A stretch of DNA of 64,000 nucleotides, taken from NCBI RefSeq assembly GCF_041435215.1, contig NZ_CP108394.1:8432001-8496000 (forward strand). The letters are read 5' to 3'. The stretch's first letter is position 1. Every line of letters begins with the position of its first letter. The stretch is from Streptomyces sp. NBC_01314. GTDB lineage: Bacteria; Actinomycetota; Actinomycetes; Streptomycetales; Streptomycetaceae. The position numbers and the translations under genes are program-made. Under the pieces are notes generated by a model that searched no databases, had not been told where the DNA came from, and saw only the letters and a program-made list of their open reading frames with translations. Positions 43,273-53,404 of the stretch are shown in pieces.

Positions 43273-45045
43273 ATGGCGGCGCAGTTCGGTTTGAGGCTCC
43301 GCAAGGGGGCCGCCACGACGGCCCTGGCCGCGGCCACGGTAGCGGCGCTCGCCGCCTCCCAGGCCCCGGGAGTGACCACCGACAGTGCGGGCAGACAGGC
43401 CGCGGGCGCGCCCTCGCCGGAGATGAGCACCCTGGCCGACGACACCGCCTCGGGCAACTCGCGCTACTACACGGACCTTCCGTCCCTCGACAGCCCCAAC
43501 CCCACGACGGGTACGGGCGACACCTCGGGCACGACCGGCGGCTCCGAGCGCGGTATACCCGCGACCGTCCTCGACGCCTACAAGAAGGCCGAGGCGTCCC
43601 TGCGCGAGTCCAAGCCCGGCTGTAATCTGCCCTGGCAACTCCTCGCCGCCATCGGCAAGGTCGAGTCCGGCCAGGCCGAGGGCGGCAAGGTCGACGCCGA
43701 GGGCACGACGATCGGCAAGATCCTCGGCCCCCCGCTCAACGGCAACGGCTTCGCGAACATCAGCGACACCGACAACGGCGTCCACGACGACGACAGCACG
43801 CACGACCGGGCGGTCGGCCCGATGCAGTTCATCCCCTCCACCTGGAAGTGGGCGGGCCGCGACGGCAACGGCGACGGCGCCAAGGACCCCAACAACGTCT
43901 ACGACGCCGCCCTCGCCGCCGGCCACTACCTGTGCCGCTTCGACTGGGACCTGTCGAACGACGGCAACCTGCGCAGCGCGATCCTCAGCTACAACAACTC
44001 GACGGAGTACTACAACACCGTCATGACGTGGCTGGAGTACTACCGCAAGGGCACCCACGAGATCCCGGACGGCACCGGCTCCCTGCCCGAGACGCCGAGC
44101 GGCGGCAACAGCAACAACACGGGCAACAACAACAGCAACGGCAGTGGTGGAAACGGCAACGGCAACGGCGACTCCACGCCGAACCCCGGCCCCAGCCCCA
44201 CACCGCCGAAGGACAATCCGGGCACCGGAGACTCGGGCGGCGGCGGCACCACCACCCCGCCCCCGCCGTCCACCACCCCGCCCTCGACGCCGGCCACCCC
44301 CACCGACACGGTGCACCACCTGGAGAACGCGGGCGCGGCGACCCTCACGGCCATGGCCGGCGACACCTTCACCGGCAAGCTCGTCGCCCGCACGGAGACC
44401 AAGGCGGGCGTGGCCGTCGCGAAGGTCCGGGTCCGCTTCACCGTCGTCGGCGGCACGGACACCACCTTCACCGGTGGCGAGAAGGTCGCGACCGTCATCA
44501 CCGACAGCGCGGGCAAAGCCACCGCCCCCGCGCTCGTGGCCGGCGAGAAGACCGGCGACGTCACGGTCCGCACCACCGTGGTGGGCCGCTCCGTGGCCGC
44601 CCTGGACCACAAGGTCACCGTCACCGCCCGCCGGGCCGACGCCCTCGCCCGCACCGGCACCACCGCGCTGACCTGCGTCCCCAACGGGGAGTTCGCGGAG
44701 CAGATCGAGGTCAAGGCCACCTACCGGGGCGAGATCGCGGACAAGGTCACCGCCAAGGCGACCCTCGTCAAGTCGCTCCTCGATGCCACCGAGAACGACA
44801 AGGGCCCCTACTTCAAGGGCGCGGACGAAAAGCCCGTACGCACCCTGGCCCTGGAGACCGACGCGGGCGGCGTCCTCAAGCTCCCGAAGCTGTACTCGGA
44901 CGACGCCACCGGCACGTTCCTGCTCCGCATCGAGACCGAGGGCGGCGCGATCCTCACCCTCGAACTGAAGGTGGAGGCGGCGGCCGAGCCGACCGAGACG
45001 GCCACGCCCACCGAATCGGTGACGCCGAGCCCCAGCGAGTCCTAG
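43273..45045 (+). CDS. Secreted lytic murein transglycosylase with C-terminal Ig-like region
   Basis: A 590-residue exported peptidoglycan hydrolase. After a signal peptide (GAATTALAAATVAALAASQAPG) and a linker, residues about 98-255 form an SLT-type transglycosylase domain: PWQLLAAIGKVESGQ with the catalytic Glu, RAVGPMQFIPSTWKWAGRDGNGDG, and AAGHYLCRFDWDL. A 70-residue Asn/Gly then Pro/Thr-rich linker leads to an immunoglobulin-like beta domain, which probably gives wall contact. The ATG at 43273 follows GGGAGGGG. A c-di-AMP riboswitch precedes the gene and a terminator follows. Confidence 0.92.
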   Translation: MAAQFGLRLRKGAATTALAAATVAALAASQAPGVTTDSAGRQAAGAPSPEMSTLADDTASGNSRYYTDLPSLDSPNPTTGTGDTSGTTGGSERGIPATVLDAYKKAEASLRESKPGCNLPWQLLAAIGKVESGQAEGGKVDAEGTTIGKILGPPLNGNGFANISDTDNGVHDDDSTHDRAVGPMQFIPSTWKWAGRDGNGDGAKDPNNVYDAALAAGHYLCRFDWDLSNDGNLRSAILSYNNSTEYYNTVMTWLEYYRKGTHEIPDGTGSLPETPSGGNSNNTGNNNSNGSGGNGNGNGDSTPNPGPSPTPPKDNPGTGDSGGGGTTTPPPPSTTPPSTPATPTDTVHHLENAGAATLTAMAGDTFTGKLVARTETKAGVAVAKVRVRFTVVGGTDTTFTGGEKVATVITDSAGKATAPALVAGEKTGDVTVRTTVVGRSVAALDHKVTVTARRADALARTGTTALTCVPNGEFAEQIEVKATYRGEIADKVTAKATLVKSLLDATENDKGPYFKGADEKPVRTLALETDAGGVLKLPKLYSDDATGTFLLRIETEGGAILTLELKVEAAAEPTETATPTESVTPSPSES

Positions 45046-45080
45046 TCCTGGTCGACACCGGCCCTGCGTACGGCCGCGGC

Positions 45081-45106
45081 GGCGCCCTTCTCCCGAGAAG
45101 GGCGCC
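45081..45106 (+). terminator. Terminator of the transglycosylase gene
   Basis: GGCGCCCTTCT (45081-45091) pairs perfectly with AGAAGGGCGCC (45096-45106) across a four-base loop and is followed by GTTGTTGTG, 36 bp after the stop codon. Confidence 0.9.
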
Positions 45107-45221
45107 GTTGTTGTGTGCGCGACGTGTTCTCATCTCGCCCCGCCGTTGCTACGGTGCCGGACCTGACGAAGTATCAGTTCCTGTTCGGTTCCCGTCGTGA
45201 AGCCCTGGCCGGGAGGTCCGT

Positions 45222-45356
45222 ATGCGTGCCCTGATCGCCGCCGCGACCGGTCTCGCCCTCGCCTTCGCCCTGGTGTTCACGATCACGGCACTGGGCTCAC
45301 CGACGGGACAGACGTCACCGAAACCGTTGCTGACGACGGTCCCCGCACATCCATAG
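45222..45356 (+). CDS. SPW_0924 family small membrane protein
   Basis: A 44-residue protein: MRALIAAATGLALAFALVF forms one membrane helix, followed by a short outer tail ending KPLLTTVPAHP. This matches the small conserved Streptomyces family named SPW_0924. GGGAGG precedes the ATG. It lies 53 bp before the DUF3068 membrane-protein gene and is probably co-transcribed. Function unknown. Confidence 0.8.
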   Translation: MRALIAAATGLALAFALVFTITALGSPTGQTSPKPLLTTVPAHP

Positions 45357-45409
45357 CCGCACAGCCGAGGGTGGCCGCACGTCCGCAACCACCCGGGAGG
45401 GAGGCCGAG

Positions 45410-46402
45410 ATGCGCCGTAGGGCCGGCCTGATCCTGCTCGCGCTCGCCGTGTTCTTCACCGCCCTGTCCCCACTGCTGCGCTGGTACGCCTTCCCGAACC
45501 TGGCCAAAATCCCGGCGAACCAGTACCAGGACATGGTCCTGGAGGCGAAGGACGCGACCCTCCTCGACTACGGCACGATGACCGCGAAAACGGTGCCCGA
45601 GGTCACCATCGTGCAGACCCTCAAGGGCAACGTGGAGGCCTCCGAGGAGATCGAGAAGAACACCGACCGGGACGTCGTCGTCTGGGACGGCCTGTCGTAC
45701 GTCCAGGGCCCGGACGGCAGGATGGTCTCCAGGATCCCCGAGCGCTACATCTTCGACGCCCACACCCAGGAACCCGTGCACGCCAAGGGCGAGATGGTGG
45801 ACGGCGACCCCGTGAAGCGGCAGGGCCTGGAATTCAAGTGGCCCTTCCTCACGGAGAAGAGGGACTACGAGTACTTCGACGCCCAGGCCCGGATCACCGC
45901 GCCCATCCACTACAAGGGCACCCAGGACTTCCGGGGCGTCGAGGTCTACTACTTCGAGCAGACCATTCCCTGGACCGAGGTGCCCTTCCCCCGGACCATG
46001 CCCGTCGAGGGCATCACCCGGGAGACGGTCGCCGGGACGGGCACGACCCGCTGGTACACCACGGTCCGCAAGTTCTGGGTGGAACCCGTCACCGGAGCCC
46101 CCGTCTACGGCGAGGAGATCCACAAGGAGGAACTCCGCGGTGGCACGCTCCTGGGCGACCGCGAGAAGGTGACCGCCTTCGCCGGCCACGTGAAGATGCG
46201 CGAGGACTACATCGAGCACACCGTCGACCTGGTGAAGTCCCAGCGCCTCCTCGTCCTCCTCATGACGTCCTACCTGCCCTGGGGCTTCCTGGGCCTGGGC
46301 ATCCTGCTCCTCGCCCTCTCCCTCTACGTCGAGGCCCGCGGCCGCAGGCCCGGCGAACCGGAGTCCAGCAGGCCCCCGGCGTCCGAGCCGGTCAACGCCT
46401 GA
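45410..46402 (+). CDS. DUF3068 (PorA-type) membrane protein
   Basis: A 330-residue protein of the DUF3068 family. One N-terminal helix (AGLILLALAVFFTALSPLL), a large extracytoplasmic domain with NQYQDMVLEAKDAT, KTVPEVTIVQTLKG and VYYFEQTIPWTEV, and a second helix near the C-terminus (LPWGFLGLGILLLALSLYV). GGGAGGGAGG lies just before the ATG. Members occur in actinobacteria, sometimes called PorA-like, but no transport function is shown here. It overlaps the convergent hrpB gene by 11 bp. Confidence 0.88.
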   Translation: MRRRAGLILLALAVFFTALSPLLRWYAFPNLAKIPANQYQDMVLEAKDATLLDYGTMTAKTVPEVTIVQTLKGNVEASEEIEKNTDRDVVVWDGLSYVQGPDGRMVSRIPERYIFDAHTQEPVHAKGEMVDGDPVKRQGLEFKWPFLTEKRDYEYFDAQARITAPIHYKGTQDFRGVEVYYFEQTIPWTEVPFPRTMPVEGITRETVAGTGTTRWYTTVRKFWVEPVTGAPVYGEEIHKEELRGGTLLGDREKVTAFAGHVKMREDYIEHTVDLVKSQRLLVLLMTSYLPWGFLGLGILLLALSLYVEARGRRPGEPESSRPPASEPVNA

Positions 46403-48941
46403 GCCGCGCGTTCGTGTACCGGGTGGGCTCGGCCGTCGCCGGGTCCTCCGGCCACGGATGCCTGGGATACCGCCCGCGCAACTCCGCACGTACGGCCCTG
46501 TACCCGTCCTTCCAGAACGACGCGAGATCGGCGGTGACGGCTGCGGGCCGCCCGGCAGGGGACAGCAGATGCACCAGCACGGGCACCCCGGCCAGTACGG
46601 GCGACTCCCGCAGCCCGAACATCTCCTGCAACTTCACCGCCAGCACCGGCTGCTCGGGCCGTGTGTAGTCGACCCGGATCCGGGACCCGCTCGGCACCTC
46701 GATCCGCTCGGGCGCGAGCTCCTCAAGCCGTACGGCGTCCCCCGTGGCCCACGGCAACAGCCGCTTGAGCGCCTCCCCGGCCTCGATCCGCCCGAGGTCC
46801 GCCCGCCGCCGCGCCCGGCTCAACTCGGGCTCCAACCACTCCTCCACGCGCGCGTGCAGGGCACTGTCGGACACATCGGGCCAGGGCGCGCCGAGCCGGG
46901 CATGCAGAAAGCCCAGCCGTTCCCGCAACCGCGCGGCATCCTGCGACCACCGCAACAGCCCGAGCCCCTCGACCCGCAGCCCGTCCAGCAACGCCTCCCG
47001 TACGAGCCCGGGCGCCGCCTCCCGCAACGGCCGCACCGCCAACTCCACGGCCCCCAGCCGCTCCACCCGCCGAGCGACGACGTCCCCGTCCCTCCACCCG
47101 ACCTCCTCGCCCCGGCTGTACAGCGTCCCGGCCGCCTCCCGGGCGATCCCCTCGTCGATGGCCACCCCGAGCCGCACGCGCGCGTGCCCCGCCCCCACCG
47201 CCCGATCCGCGACAGCCACGGCGATCCAGGGCACCCCCCGCAACCCGGACGCCTCCCTCACCTCGGCCCGGGTCCCGGAGGCCATCAGATACGACCCCTG
47301 GCCACCCCGCGCCACCCTCTCCGGAAAAGCGAGCGCCACCACGACCCCGACCCCCCACTCCTCCCCGCCACCCGCCCCGCCCTCCGTCACGGCTGGCCGG
47401 GAACCACCCCCCACCCCGGCGACCTCCGCCGAGGGCGCCGACGTCGACGCGGTCCGCAGACGCCGGACCTCCGTGCGCCAGCGAGCCGCGTAGGCGTCGC
47501 CCCCGCGCCGGGCGGTCCGTAGCGCGGCGGTGAGGTCGTCGCCGTACTCCCGCGGTGGCTCCTCGCTCAGCAGCGCGACGACCTCAGCCGCACGCTCGGC
47601 ACCCACCGACGGCGTCGCGTCCAGGAGGGCGCGGGCGAGACGGGGGTGGAGGCCGAGACGGGACATGCGCACACCCCGGTCCGTGGCGTGACCGGTGGGG
47701 GAGACCGCGCCCACGGCGGAGAGGACGTTGCGGGCCGCGGCCATCGCCCCGCTCGGGGGCGGGTCCAGCAGGGCGAGCCCGGAGGCGTCCGGGTCGCCCC
47801 AGCAGGCCGCCTGGAGGGCGAACGCGGTCAGGTCGGCCACCTTGATCTCCGGCGAGGGGAAGCGCGGCAGACGGACGTCCTCGGCCTCCGTCCAGCACCG
47901 GTAGACCGCGCCGGGGGCCTCGCGTCCGGCCCGCCCGGCCCGTTGCCGTCCGGCCGCCTGCGAGGCCCGTACCGTCGTCAGCGCGCTGAGCCCCCGCGCG
48001 TGGTCGACGCGCGGCTCCCGCGCCAGCCCGGAGTCGACGACCACACGCACCCCGGGCACCGTCAGCGAGGACTCGGCCACGGAGGTCGCAAGGACCACCC
48101 GGCGCCTTTCCCCGCCCGCCAGCACCGCGTCCTGCACGGCCGCCGGCGCCCGCCCGTGCACCTGGAGCACGTCCACGTCACCGAGGTCCCCCAACTGCCC
48201 GGCCACCCGCGCGATCTCGCCCACCCCCGGCAGGAAACACAGGACGTCCCCCTGCCGCTCGCCCAGTGCCCGCCGCACCACCGAGGCCACATGCGTCAGC
48301 GCCGCCGGATCCACCCGCATCCCGTGCGGCGGCCGCACCGGACGAGCGGGCGGCGCCCACACCACCTCGACCCCGTACGAGACCCCCTCGGCAGCGACCA
48401 CCGGAGCCCCGCCCAGCAGCCGCGCCCAGCCCTGCGCGTCCGTCGTCGCCGACGCCGCCACCAGCCGCAGCTCGGGCCGCAGCGCCCCCCGTACGTCGAG
48501 CAGGAACGCCGCCACCGTGTCCGCGTCCAGATGCCGTTCGTGGCACTCGTCGAGCACCACGACGTCGACGCCCGGCAACTCCTGGTCCCGCTGCAACCGT
48601 TGCAGCAGTACACCCGTCGTGACGACCTCCACGCGCGCGCGGCGTCCGACGACCCGTTCGCCGCGCACGGTGTAGCCGACGCTCTCGCCGACCTTCTCGC
48701 CCAGTAGCCACGCCATCCGCCGCGCCGCCGCCCGCGCCGCGATCCGCCGAGGCTCGGCGACGACCACGCGCCGTACCGGCCCGCCGTCCAGCAGCCCCGC
48801 CAGGGCCAGCGGCACCAGCGTGGTCTTGCCGGTCCCGGGCGGGGCGACGAGGACGGCGGTGCCGTGCCCCTCCAGGGCGTCGTCCAGAGCGGGCAGGGCG
48901 GCGCGCACGGGCAGCGCGTCCAGGGCGTCGTAACGGATCAC
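46392..48941 (-). CDS. hrpB: ATP-dependent RNA helicase HrpB
   Basis: An 849-residue DEAH-box type helicase. Walker A APPGTGKTTLVPLAL near residue 36, motif II as DECH in VVLDECHERHLDADT, motif III SATTDAQ, motif VI QRAGRAGREAPG, followed by the HA2 and HrpB C-terminal domains. The RNA target is unknown in bacteria. Start and length agree with the family. Confidence 0.94.
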   Translation of the reverse strand: MIRYDALDALPVRAALPALDDALEGHGTAVLVAPPGTGKTTLVPLALAGLLDGGPVRRVVVAEPRRIAARAAARRMAWLLGEKVGESVGYTVRGERVVGRRARVEVVTTGVLLQRLQRDQELPGVDVVVLDECHERHLDADTVAAFLLDVRGALRPELRLVAASATTDAQGWARLLGGAPVVAAEGVSYGVEVVWAPPARPVRPPHGMRVDPAALTHVASVVRRALGERQGDVLCFLPGVGEIARVAGQLGDLGDVDVLQVHGRAPAAVQDAVLAGGERRRVVLATSVAESSLTVPGVRVVVDSGLAREPRVDHARGLSALTTVRASQAAGRQRAGRAGREAPGAVYRCWTEAEDVRLPRFPSPEIKVADLTAFALQAACWGDPDASGLALLDPPPSGAMAAARNVLSAVGAVSPTGHATDRGVRMSRLGLHPRLARALLDATPSVGAERAAEVVALLSEEPPREYGDDLTAALRTARRGGDAYAARWRTEVRRLRTASTSAPSAEVAGVGGGSRPAVTEGGAGGGEEWGVGVVVALAFPERVARGGQGSYLMASGTRAEVREASGLRGVPWIAVAVADRAVGAGHARVRLGVAIDEGIAREAAGTLYSRGEEVGWRDGDVVARRVERLGAVELAVRPLREAAPGLVREALLDGLRVEGLGLLRWSQDAARLRERLGFLHARLGAPWPDVSDSALHARVEEWLEPELSRARRRADLGRIEAGEALKRLLPWATGDAVRLEELAPERIEVPSGSRIRVDYTRPEQPVLAVKLQEMFGLRESPVLAGVPVLVHLLSPAGRPAAVTADLASFWKDGYRAVRAELRGRYPRHPWPEDPATAEPTRYTNARLRR

Positions 48942-49051
48942 GCCCCCAGTGTCGTACGCCCCGGTGAACGACCTCCACGCGCGCGTGTCTCTTCGATTTC
49001 GATACGCGCGCGTTCCTCATCGTGCTTGTCGCCCGCCGGACCCGTCCCGCT

Positions 49052-49969
49052 TCAGTCCCGCTCGCACACGAAGATGGCCGAACCCGGGATCAGATTCCCG
49101 CGCAGCGGGGACCAGCCGCCCCACTCGGAGGTGTTCCAGGCGGGCCACTCCGGCTCGACCAGGTCGACCAGCCTCAGGTCCGCCGCCACGACGTCCCGGA
49201 CACGGTCGCCGATCGTCCTGTGGTGCTCGACGTACACCGCCCGCCCGTCGTCGTCCTGCTCCACGTACGGCGTGCGGTCGAAGTAGGAACCGGAGACCGA
49301 CAGGCCCTCCGGGCCCGGCTCGTCGGGGAAGGCCCAGCGGATCGGATGGGTCACCGAGAAGACGAAGCGGCCGCCGGGGCGCAGGACGCGGCGGACCTCC
49401 CGCAGCACCCGCACGGGGTCGGCGACGAAGGGCAGCGCCCCGTACGCCGAGCACACCAGGTCGAAGGAGCCGTCCGCGAAGGGCAGGTCGCCGGCGTCGG
49501 CGCACACCAGAGGGAACGATCCCCCGATGCGCAGGGCGTGCTGGAGCTGACGGTGGGAGAGGTCCAGGGCGACCGGACGGGCACCCTGGGCGGCCAGCCA
49601 GCGCGCGCACTGCGCGGCGCCGGCGCCGATCTCCAGGACGTCCTTGCCCTTCAGCTCCTCGGGCGGCCCCAGCAGCTCCGCCTCCACCTCGTCGAGCCCT
49701 TCCGGGCCCCACACGAAACGGTCGTCGCCCAGGAACGTGCCGTGCTCGATCTGGTACTCGTCGGCGTTGCGGTCCCACCAGCCCCGGTTGGCCCGGGAAC
49801 TCTCCGTCACCCCGGCCTCGCGCCGGGTGGCCTCCGCTTCGTCGGCCTCGGGTGCGCCGGGGGCCCCGTGGACCTCGACGGCTTCGTGGACTTCGGGCTC
49901 TTGGATGATTGGCTCCCTCGTCGTACTCTTCCGTAACCCGCGTGGCGCGACCCGCTCCGGTGGTGTCAC
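49052..49969 (-). CDS. Class I SAM-dependent methyltransferase
   Basis: A methyltransferase with the Rossmann motif KDVLEIGAGAAQCARWLA, acidic ribose-binding VALDLSHRQL, and motif III FDLVCSAYGALPFV. The conserved family opening SSRANRGWWDRNADEYQIEHG lies after an acidic, low-complexity leader; the start is therefore uncertain. I give GTG 49969 (GGGAG upstream); GTG 49810 would omit the leader. Substrate unknown. It is divergent from rpsA. Confidence 0.85.
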   Translation of the reverse strand: MTPPERVAPRGLRKSTTREPIIQEPEVHEAVEVHGAPGAPEADEAEATRREAGVTESSRANRGWWDRNADEYQIEHGTFLGDDRFVWGPEGLDEVEAELLGPPEELKGKDVLEIGAGAAQCARWLAAQGARPVALDLSHRQLQHALRIGGSFPLVCADAGDLPFADGSFDLVCSAYGALPFVADPVRVLREVRRVLRPGGRFVFSVTHPIRWAFPDEPGPEGLSVSGSYFDRTPYVEQDDDGRAVYVEHHRTIGDRVRDVVAADLRLVDLVEPEWPAWNTSEWGGWSPLRGNLIPGSAIFVCERD

Positions 49970-50140
49970 GAAAGGGGTCTCCCAGGCCTGTGTGGCCTCA
50001 TGAGACTGGTTTTGTGCCGGGTATGCGGCGTTCCGCCCCGGGTGTGCGCCTTCGCGCATTGACCCTGCCTGGCTGCCCCCGTATGCTACAAGTTGCGCTG
50101 CGGGCCTGCGCACCTCAGACGTAGCAGGCTGCGCTCGCAT

Positions 50141-50287
50141 CTGTCGTATGTCCCCTCGGTTTTCGAGGCGCCACCGGCTTTTTGGCTGGTGTGGTGCTTC
50201 CTTGGCTGTCCGGCTTCTTCAGAGCGATACGGGCTCCCGGCGTAGCAGTACCTACGACTCACTGTCCGCACCGGAGCCCTTTCCCAC
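50141..50287 (+). promoter_or_regulatory. rpsA upstream leader with hairpin
   Basis: The region before rpsA is less GC-rich. CACCGGC and GCTGGTG (about 50170-50189) can form a seven-pair stem with one G-U pair around a T-rich loop. S1 is known to autoregulate on its own leader in enteric bacteria; whether this hairpin takes part is conjecture. Confidence 0.35.
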
Positions 50288-51790
50288 ATGACGAGCAGCA
50301 CCGAGACCACCGCCACCACCCCGCAGGTTGCGGTCAACGACATCGGTGACGAGGCAGCATTCCTCGCCGCTATCGATGAGACGATCAAGTACTTCAACGA
50401 TGGTGACATCGTTGACGGCGTCATCGTCAAGGTTGACCGGGACGAGGTTCTCCTCGACATCGGTTACAAGACCGAAGGTGTCATCCCGAGCCGCGAGCTT
50501 TCGATCAAGCACGACGTCGACCCGAACGAGGTCGTCAAGGTCGGCGACGAGATCGAAGCCCTTGTTCTCCAGAAGGAGGACAAGGAAGGCCGCCTGATCC
50601 TCTCGAAGAAGCGCGCCCAGTACGAGCGCGCCTGGGGCACCATCGAGAAGATCAAGGAAGAGGACGGCATCGTCACCGGCACCGTCATCGAGGTCGTCAA
50701 GGGTGGTCTCATCCTCGACATCGGCCTCCGTGGCTTCCTGCCGGCCTCCCTTGTCGAGATGCGCCGTGTCCGCGACCTCCAGCCCTACGTGGGCAAGGAG
50801 CTCGAGGCGAAGATCATCGAGCTGGACAAGAACCGCAACAACGTGGTCCTGTCCCGCCGTGCCTGGCTGGAGCAGACCCAGAGCGAGGTCCGCCAGACCT
50901 TCCTCACGACCCTGCAGAAGGGCCAGGTCCGCTCCGGCGTCGTCTCCTCGATCGTCAACTTCGGTGCGTTCGTGGACCTCGGTGGCGTCGACGGTCTCGT
51001 CCACGTCTCCGAGCTTTCCTGGAAGCACATCGACCACCCCTCCGAGGTTGTCGAGGTCGGCCAGGAAGTCACCGTCGAGGTCCTCGACGTCGACATGGAC
51101 CGTGAGCGTGTCTCCCTGTCGCTGAAGGCGACGCAGGAAGACCCGTGGCAGCAGTTCGCCCGGACCCACCAGATCGGTCAGGTCGTCCCGGGTAAGGTCA
51201 CGAAGCTCGTTCCGTTCGGTGCGTTCGTCCGCGTGGACGAGGGCATCGAGGGTCTGGTCCACATCTCCGAGCTGGCCGAGCGCCACGTGGAGATCCCGGA
51301 GCAGGTCGTCCAGGTCAACGACGAGATCTTCGTCAAGGTCATCGACATCGACCTCGAGCGTCGTCGCATCAGCCTCTCGCTGAAGCAGGCCAACGAGGCC
51401 TTCGGTGCCGACCCGGCCACGGTCGACTTCGACCCGACGCTGTACGGCATGGCCGCGTCGTACGACGACCAGGGCAACTACATCTACCCCGAGGGCTTCG
51501 ACCCCGAGACCAACGACTGGCTCGAGGGCTTCGAATCCCAGCGTGAGGTGTGGGAGACCCAGTACGCCGAGGCGCAGACGCGCTTCGAGCAGCACCAGGC
51601 CCAGGTCATCAAGTCCCGCGAGGCCGACGCCGCTGCCGCGGCCGAGGGCGGGGACGCCGCGGGTGCGGCTCCGGCCGCGGGCGGCGGTGGCTCGTCGTAC
51701 TCCTCCGAGGGCGCGGACACCTCCGGTGCCCTGGCTTCGGACGAGGCGCTGGCTGCCCTTCGCGAGAAGCTGGCCGGCGGCCAGAGCTGA
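50288..51790 (+). CDS. rpsA: 30S ribosomal protein S1
   Basis: Binds mRNA at the 30S platform to help initiation. The 500-residue protein has four S1 RNA-binding domains, each with the pattern VxVKVDxDEVLLDIGYKTEG, VIEVVKGGLILDIGLRGFLPAS, GVVSSIVNFGAFVDLGGVDGLVHVSELSW and GKVTKLVPFGAFVRVDEGIEGLVHISEL, between about residues 35 and 365, then a Gln/Ala/Gly-rich acidic tail. Four domains rather than six is normal for actinobacteria. Codon use is highly biased, as in strongly expressed genes. Confidence 0.97.
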   Translation: MTSSTETTATTPQVAVNDIGDEAAFLAAIDETIKYFNDGDIVDGVIVKVDRDEVLLDIGYKTEGVIPSRELSIKHDVDPNEVVKVGDEIEALVLQKEDKEGRLILSKKRAQYERAWGTIEKIKEEDGIVTGTVIEVVKGGLILDIGLRGFLPASLVEMRRVRDLQPYVGKELEAKIIELDKNRNNVVLSRRAWLEQTQSEVRQTFLTTLQKGQVRSGVVSSIVNFGAFVDLGGVDGLVHVSELSWKHIDHPSEVVEVGQEVTVEVLDVDMDRERVSLSLKATQEDPWQQFARTHQIGQVVPGKVTKLVPFGAFVRVDEGIEGLVHISELAERHVEIPEQVVQVNDEIFVKVIDIDLERRRISLSLKQANEAFGADPATVDFDPTLYGMAASYDDQGNYIYPEGFDPETNDWLEGFESQREVWETQYAEAQTRFEQHQAQVIKSREADAAAAAEGGDAAGAAPAAGGGGSSYSSEGADTSGALASDEALAALREKLAGGQS

Positions 51791-51818
51791 ACGCACACGG
51801 CTGAGGTCTAGCCGATAA

Positions 51819-51858
51819 CACGTCGGGCCCGCATCCACCAGGATGCGGGCCCGACGTG
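51819..51858 (+). terminator. rpsA terminator, 18-bp perfect stem
   Basis: CACGTCGGGCCCGCATCC (51819-51836) pairs exactly with 51841-51858 across a four-base loop, 28 bp after rpsA. Confidence 0.95.
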
Positions 51859-52215
51859 CGTTCCCTGTGCCGCCGGACCCGGCCGGCAGGACACAGGCTT
51901 GGTCGCGGGGCCGCCCGGTTCGCCGACGGGAAGTACCTCGACACCGGGCCGGCCCGTCTCCCGCAGTGGATGGTCGCCCTCGACCACCGCCGCGAACCGG
52001 GCGTCCCCGAGAAGGTGTTCACCGACGCGACGCCGCCGTGCACCTCTGCGACGTGGTGGGCCGACCTGCGTGACGAAACCGGTCCGGCACCGGACCGCGG
52101 AGGCGCCGATGTCCACGGCCACGTCCCGGAGTTCCTCGGCCCGGCCGGACACCCCGTGGGGAGGCCGCCCGGCGCCACGGGGCGTCAGGTCCGCGCGGAA
52201 CGGGTAAGGCGGTGA
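51856..52215 (+). pseudogene. Orphan coding-like frame, possible gene remnant
   Basis: A frame of 119 codons with strongly G/C third positions and a protein-like middle ([56 protein letters not shown]). The apparent ATG lies inside the rpsA terminator and no ribosome site precedes it, so the 5' end is probably lost or starts further in. No family recognised. It fills most of the 547-bp gap between rpsA and the PAC2 gene. Confidence 0.3.
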
Positions 52216-52337
52216 CCGTGCTCCACGCGCGCGTGCGGCGGTCGTTGTGGCGCGTGCCGCATGCGTGGAACGGTCACCGGGAATGCCCCGCCCCCGCTCC
52301 GTGTTGTGGAGTACGAACACGAGGAGGAGCGGTCACA

Positions 52338-53276
52338 GTGCTTGATCCGCAGAGTTTGTACGCATGGGAGCCGAAGGGTCTTGCCGTCGTCGACATGGCG
52401 CTCGCCCAGGAGTCGGCGGGACTTGTCATGCTCTACCACTTCGACGGATACATAGACGCGGGTGAGACGGGCGACCAGATCGTCGAACGACTCCTCGGTT
52501 CACTGCCCCACCAGGTGGTGGCCCGCTTCGACCACGACCGTCTCGTGGACTACCGGGCGCGCCGCCCGCTGCTGACGTTCAAGCGCGACCGCTGGACCGA
52601 CTACGAGGAGCCGACGCTCGAAGTACGGCTCGTCCAGGACGCCACCGGAGCACCCTTCCTGCTGCTGTCGGGCCCCGAGCCGGACGTGGAGTGGGAGCGC
52701 TTCGCGGCCGCCGTCCAGCAGATCGTCGAGCGGCTCGGCGTGCGCCTCTCGGTGAACTTCCACGGCATCCCCATGGGCGTGCCGCACACCCGCCCCGTCG
52801 GCCTCACCCCCCACGGCAACCGTGCCGAGCTGGTCCCGGGCCATCGCAGCCCCTTCGAGGAGGCGCAGGTGCCCGGCAGCGCCGAGTCCCTCGTGGAGTA
52901 CCGCCTCGCGGAGGCCGGACACGACGTGCTCGGCGTCGCCGCGCACGTACCGCACTACATCGCCCGCTCGCCCTACCCGGACGCCGCCCTGACCGTCCTG
53001 GAGGCCGTCACGGCGGCCACCGGCCTGGTGCTGCCCTCCGTCGCGCACGCACTGCGCACGGAGGCGCACCGTACGCAGACGGAGATCGACCGGCAGATCC
53101 GGGAGGGCGACGAGGAACTGGTCGCCCTCGTGCAGGGCCTGGAGCACCAGTACGACGCGGCAGCGGGCGCCGAGACGCGGGGCAACATGCTCGCCGAGCC
53201 CGTCGACATCCCCTCCGCCGACGAGATCGGGCGGGAGTTCGAGAAGTTCCTGGCAGAGCGGGAGGGCGAGGGCTGA
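52338..53276 (+). CDS. PAC2 family protein (proteasome assembly chaperone-like)
   Basis: A 312-residue protein of the actinobacterial PAC2 family. [25 protein letters not shown] opens the domain; [39 protein letters not shown] and [19 protein letters not shown] are typical. The C-terminus is a long helix. Start GTG 52338 follows GAGGAGGAG at eight bases. In eukaryotes PAC2 helps build proteasomes; in actinobacteria the role is not clear. Confidence 0.88.
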   Translation: MLDPQSLYAWEPKGLAVVDMALAQESAGLVMLYHFDGYIDAGETGDQIVERLLGSLPHQVVARFDHDRLVDYRARRPLLTFKRDRWTDYEEPTLEVRLVQDATGAPFLLLSGPEPDVEWERFAAAVQQIVERLGVRLSVNFHGIPMGVPHTRPVGLTPHGNRAELVPGHRSPFEEAQVPGSAESLVEYRLAEAGHDVLGVAAHVPHYIARSPYPDAALTVLEAVTAATGLVLPSVAHALRTEAHRTQTEIDRQIREGDEELVALVQGLEHQYDAAAGAETRGNMLAEPVDIPSADEIGREFEKFLAEREGEG

Positions 53277-53404
53277 GTCCTCCGCGGGCCCGCCTCCGGA
53301 CCCGTCTCCGGGGCTGTGGGAGCTCCTGATCCCGGGTCTGTGGGAGGCCCGGAAAATCAGGGTCTCCCACAGCTGTGTCAGTGGCAGGGCCTAAGCTGCC
53401 GGGC

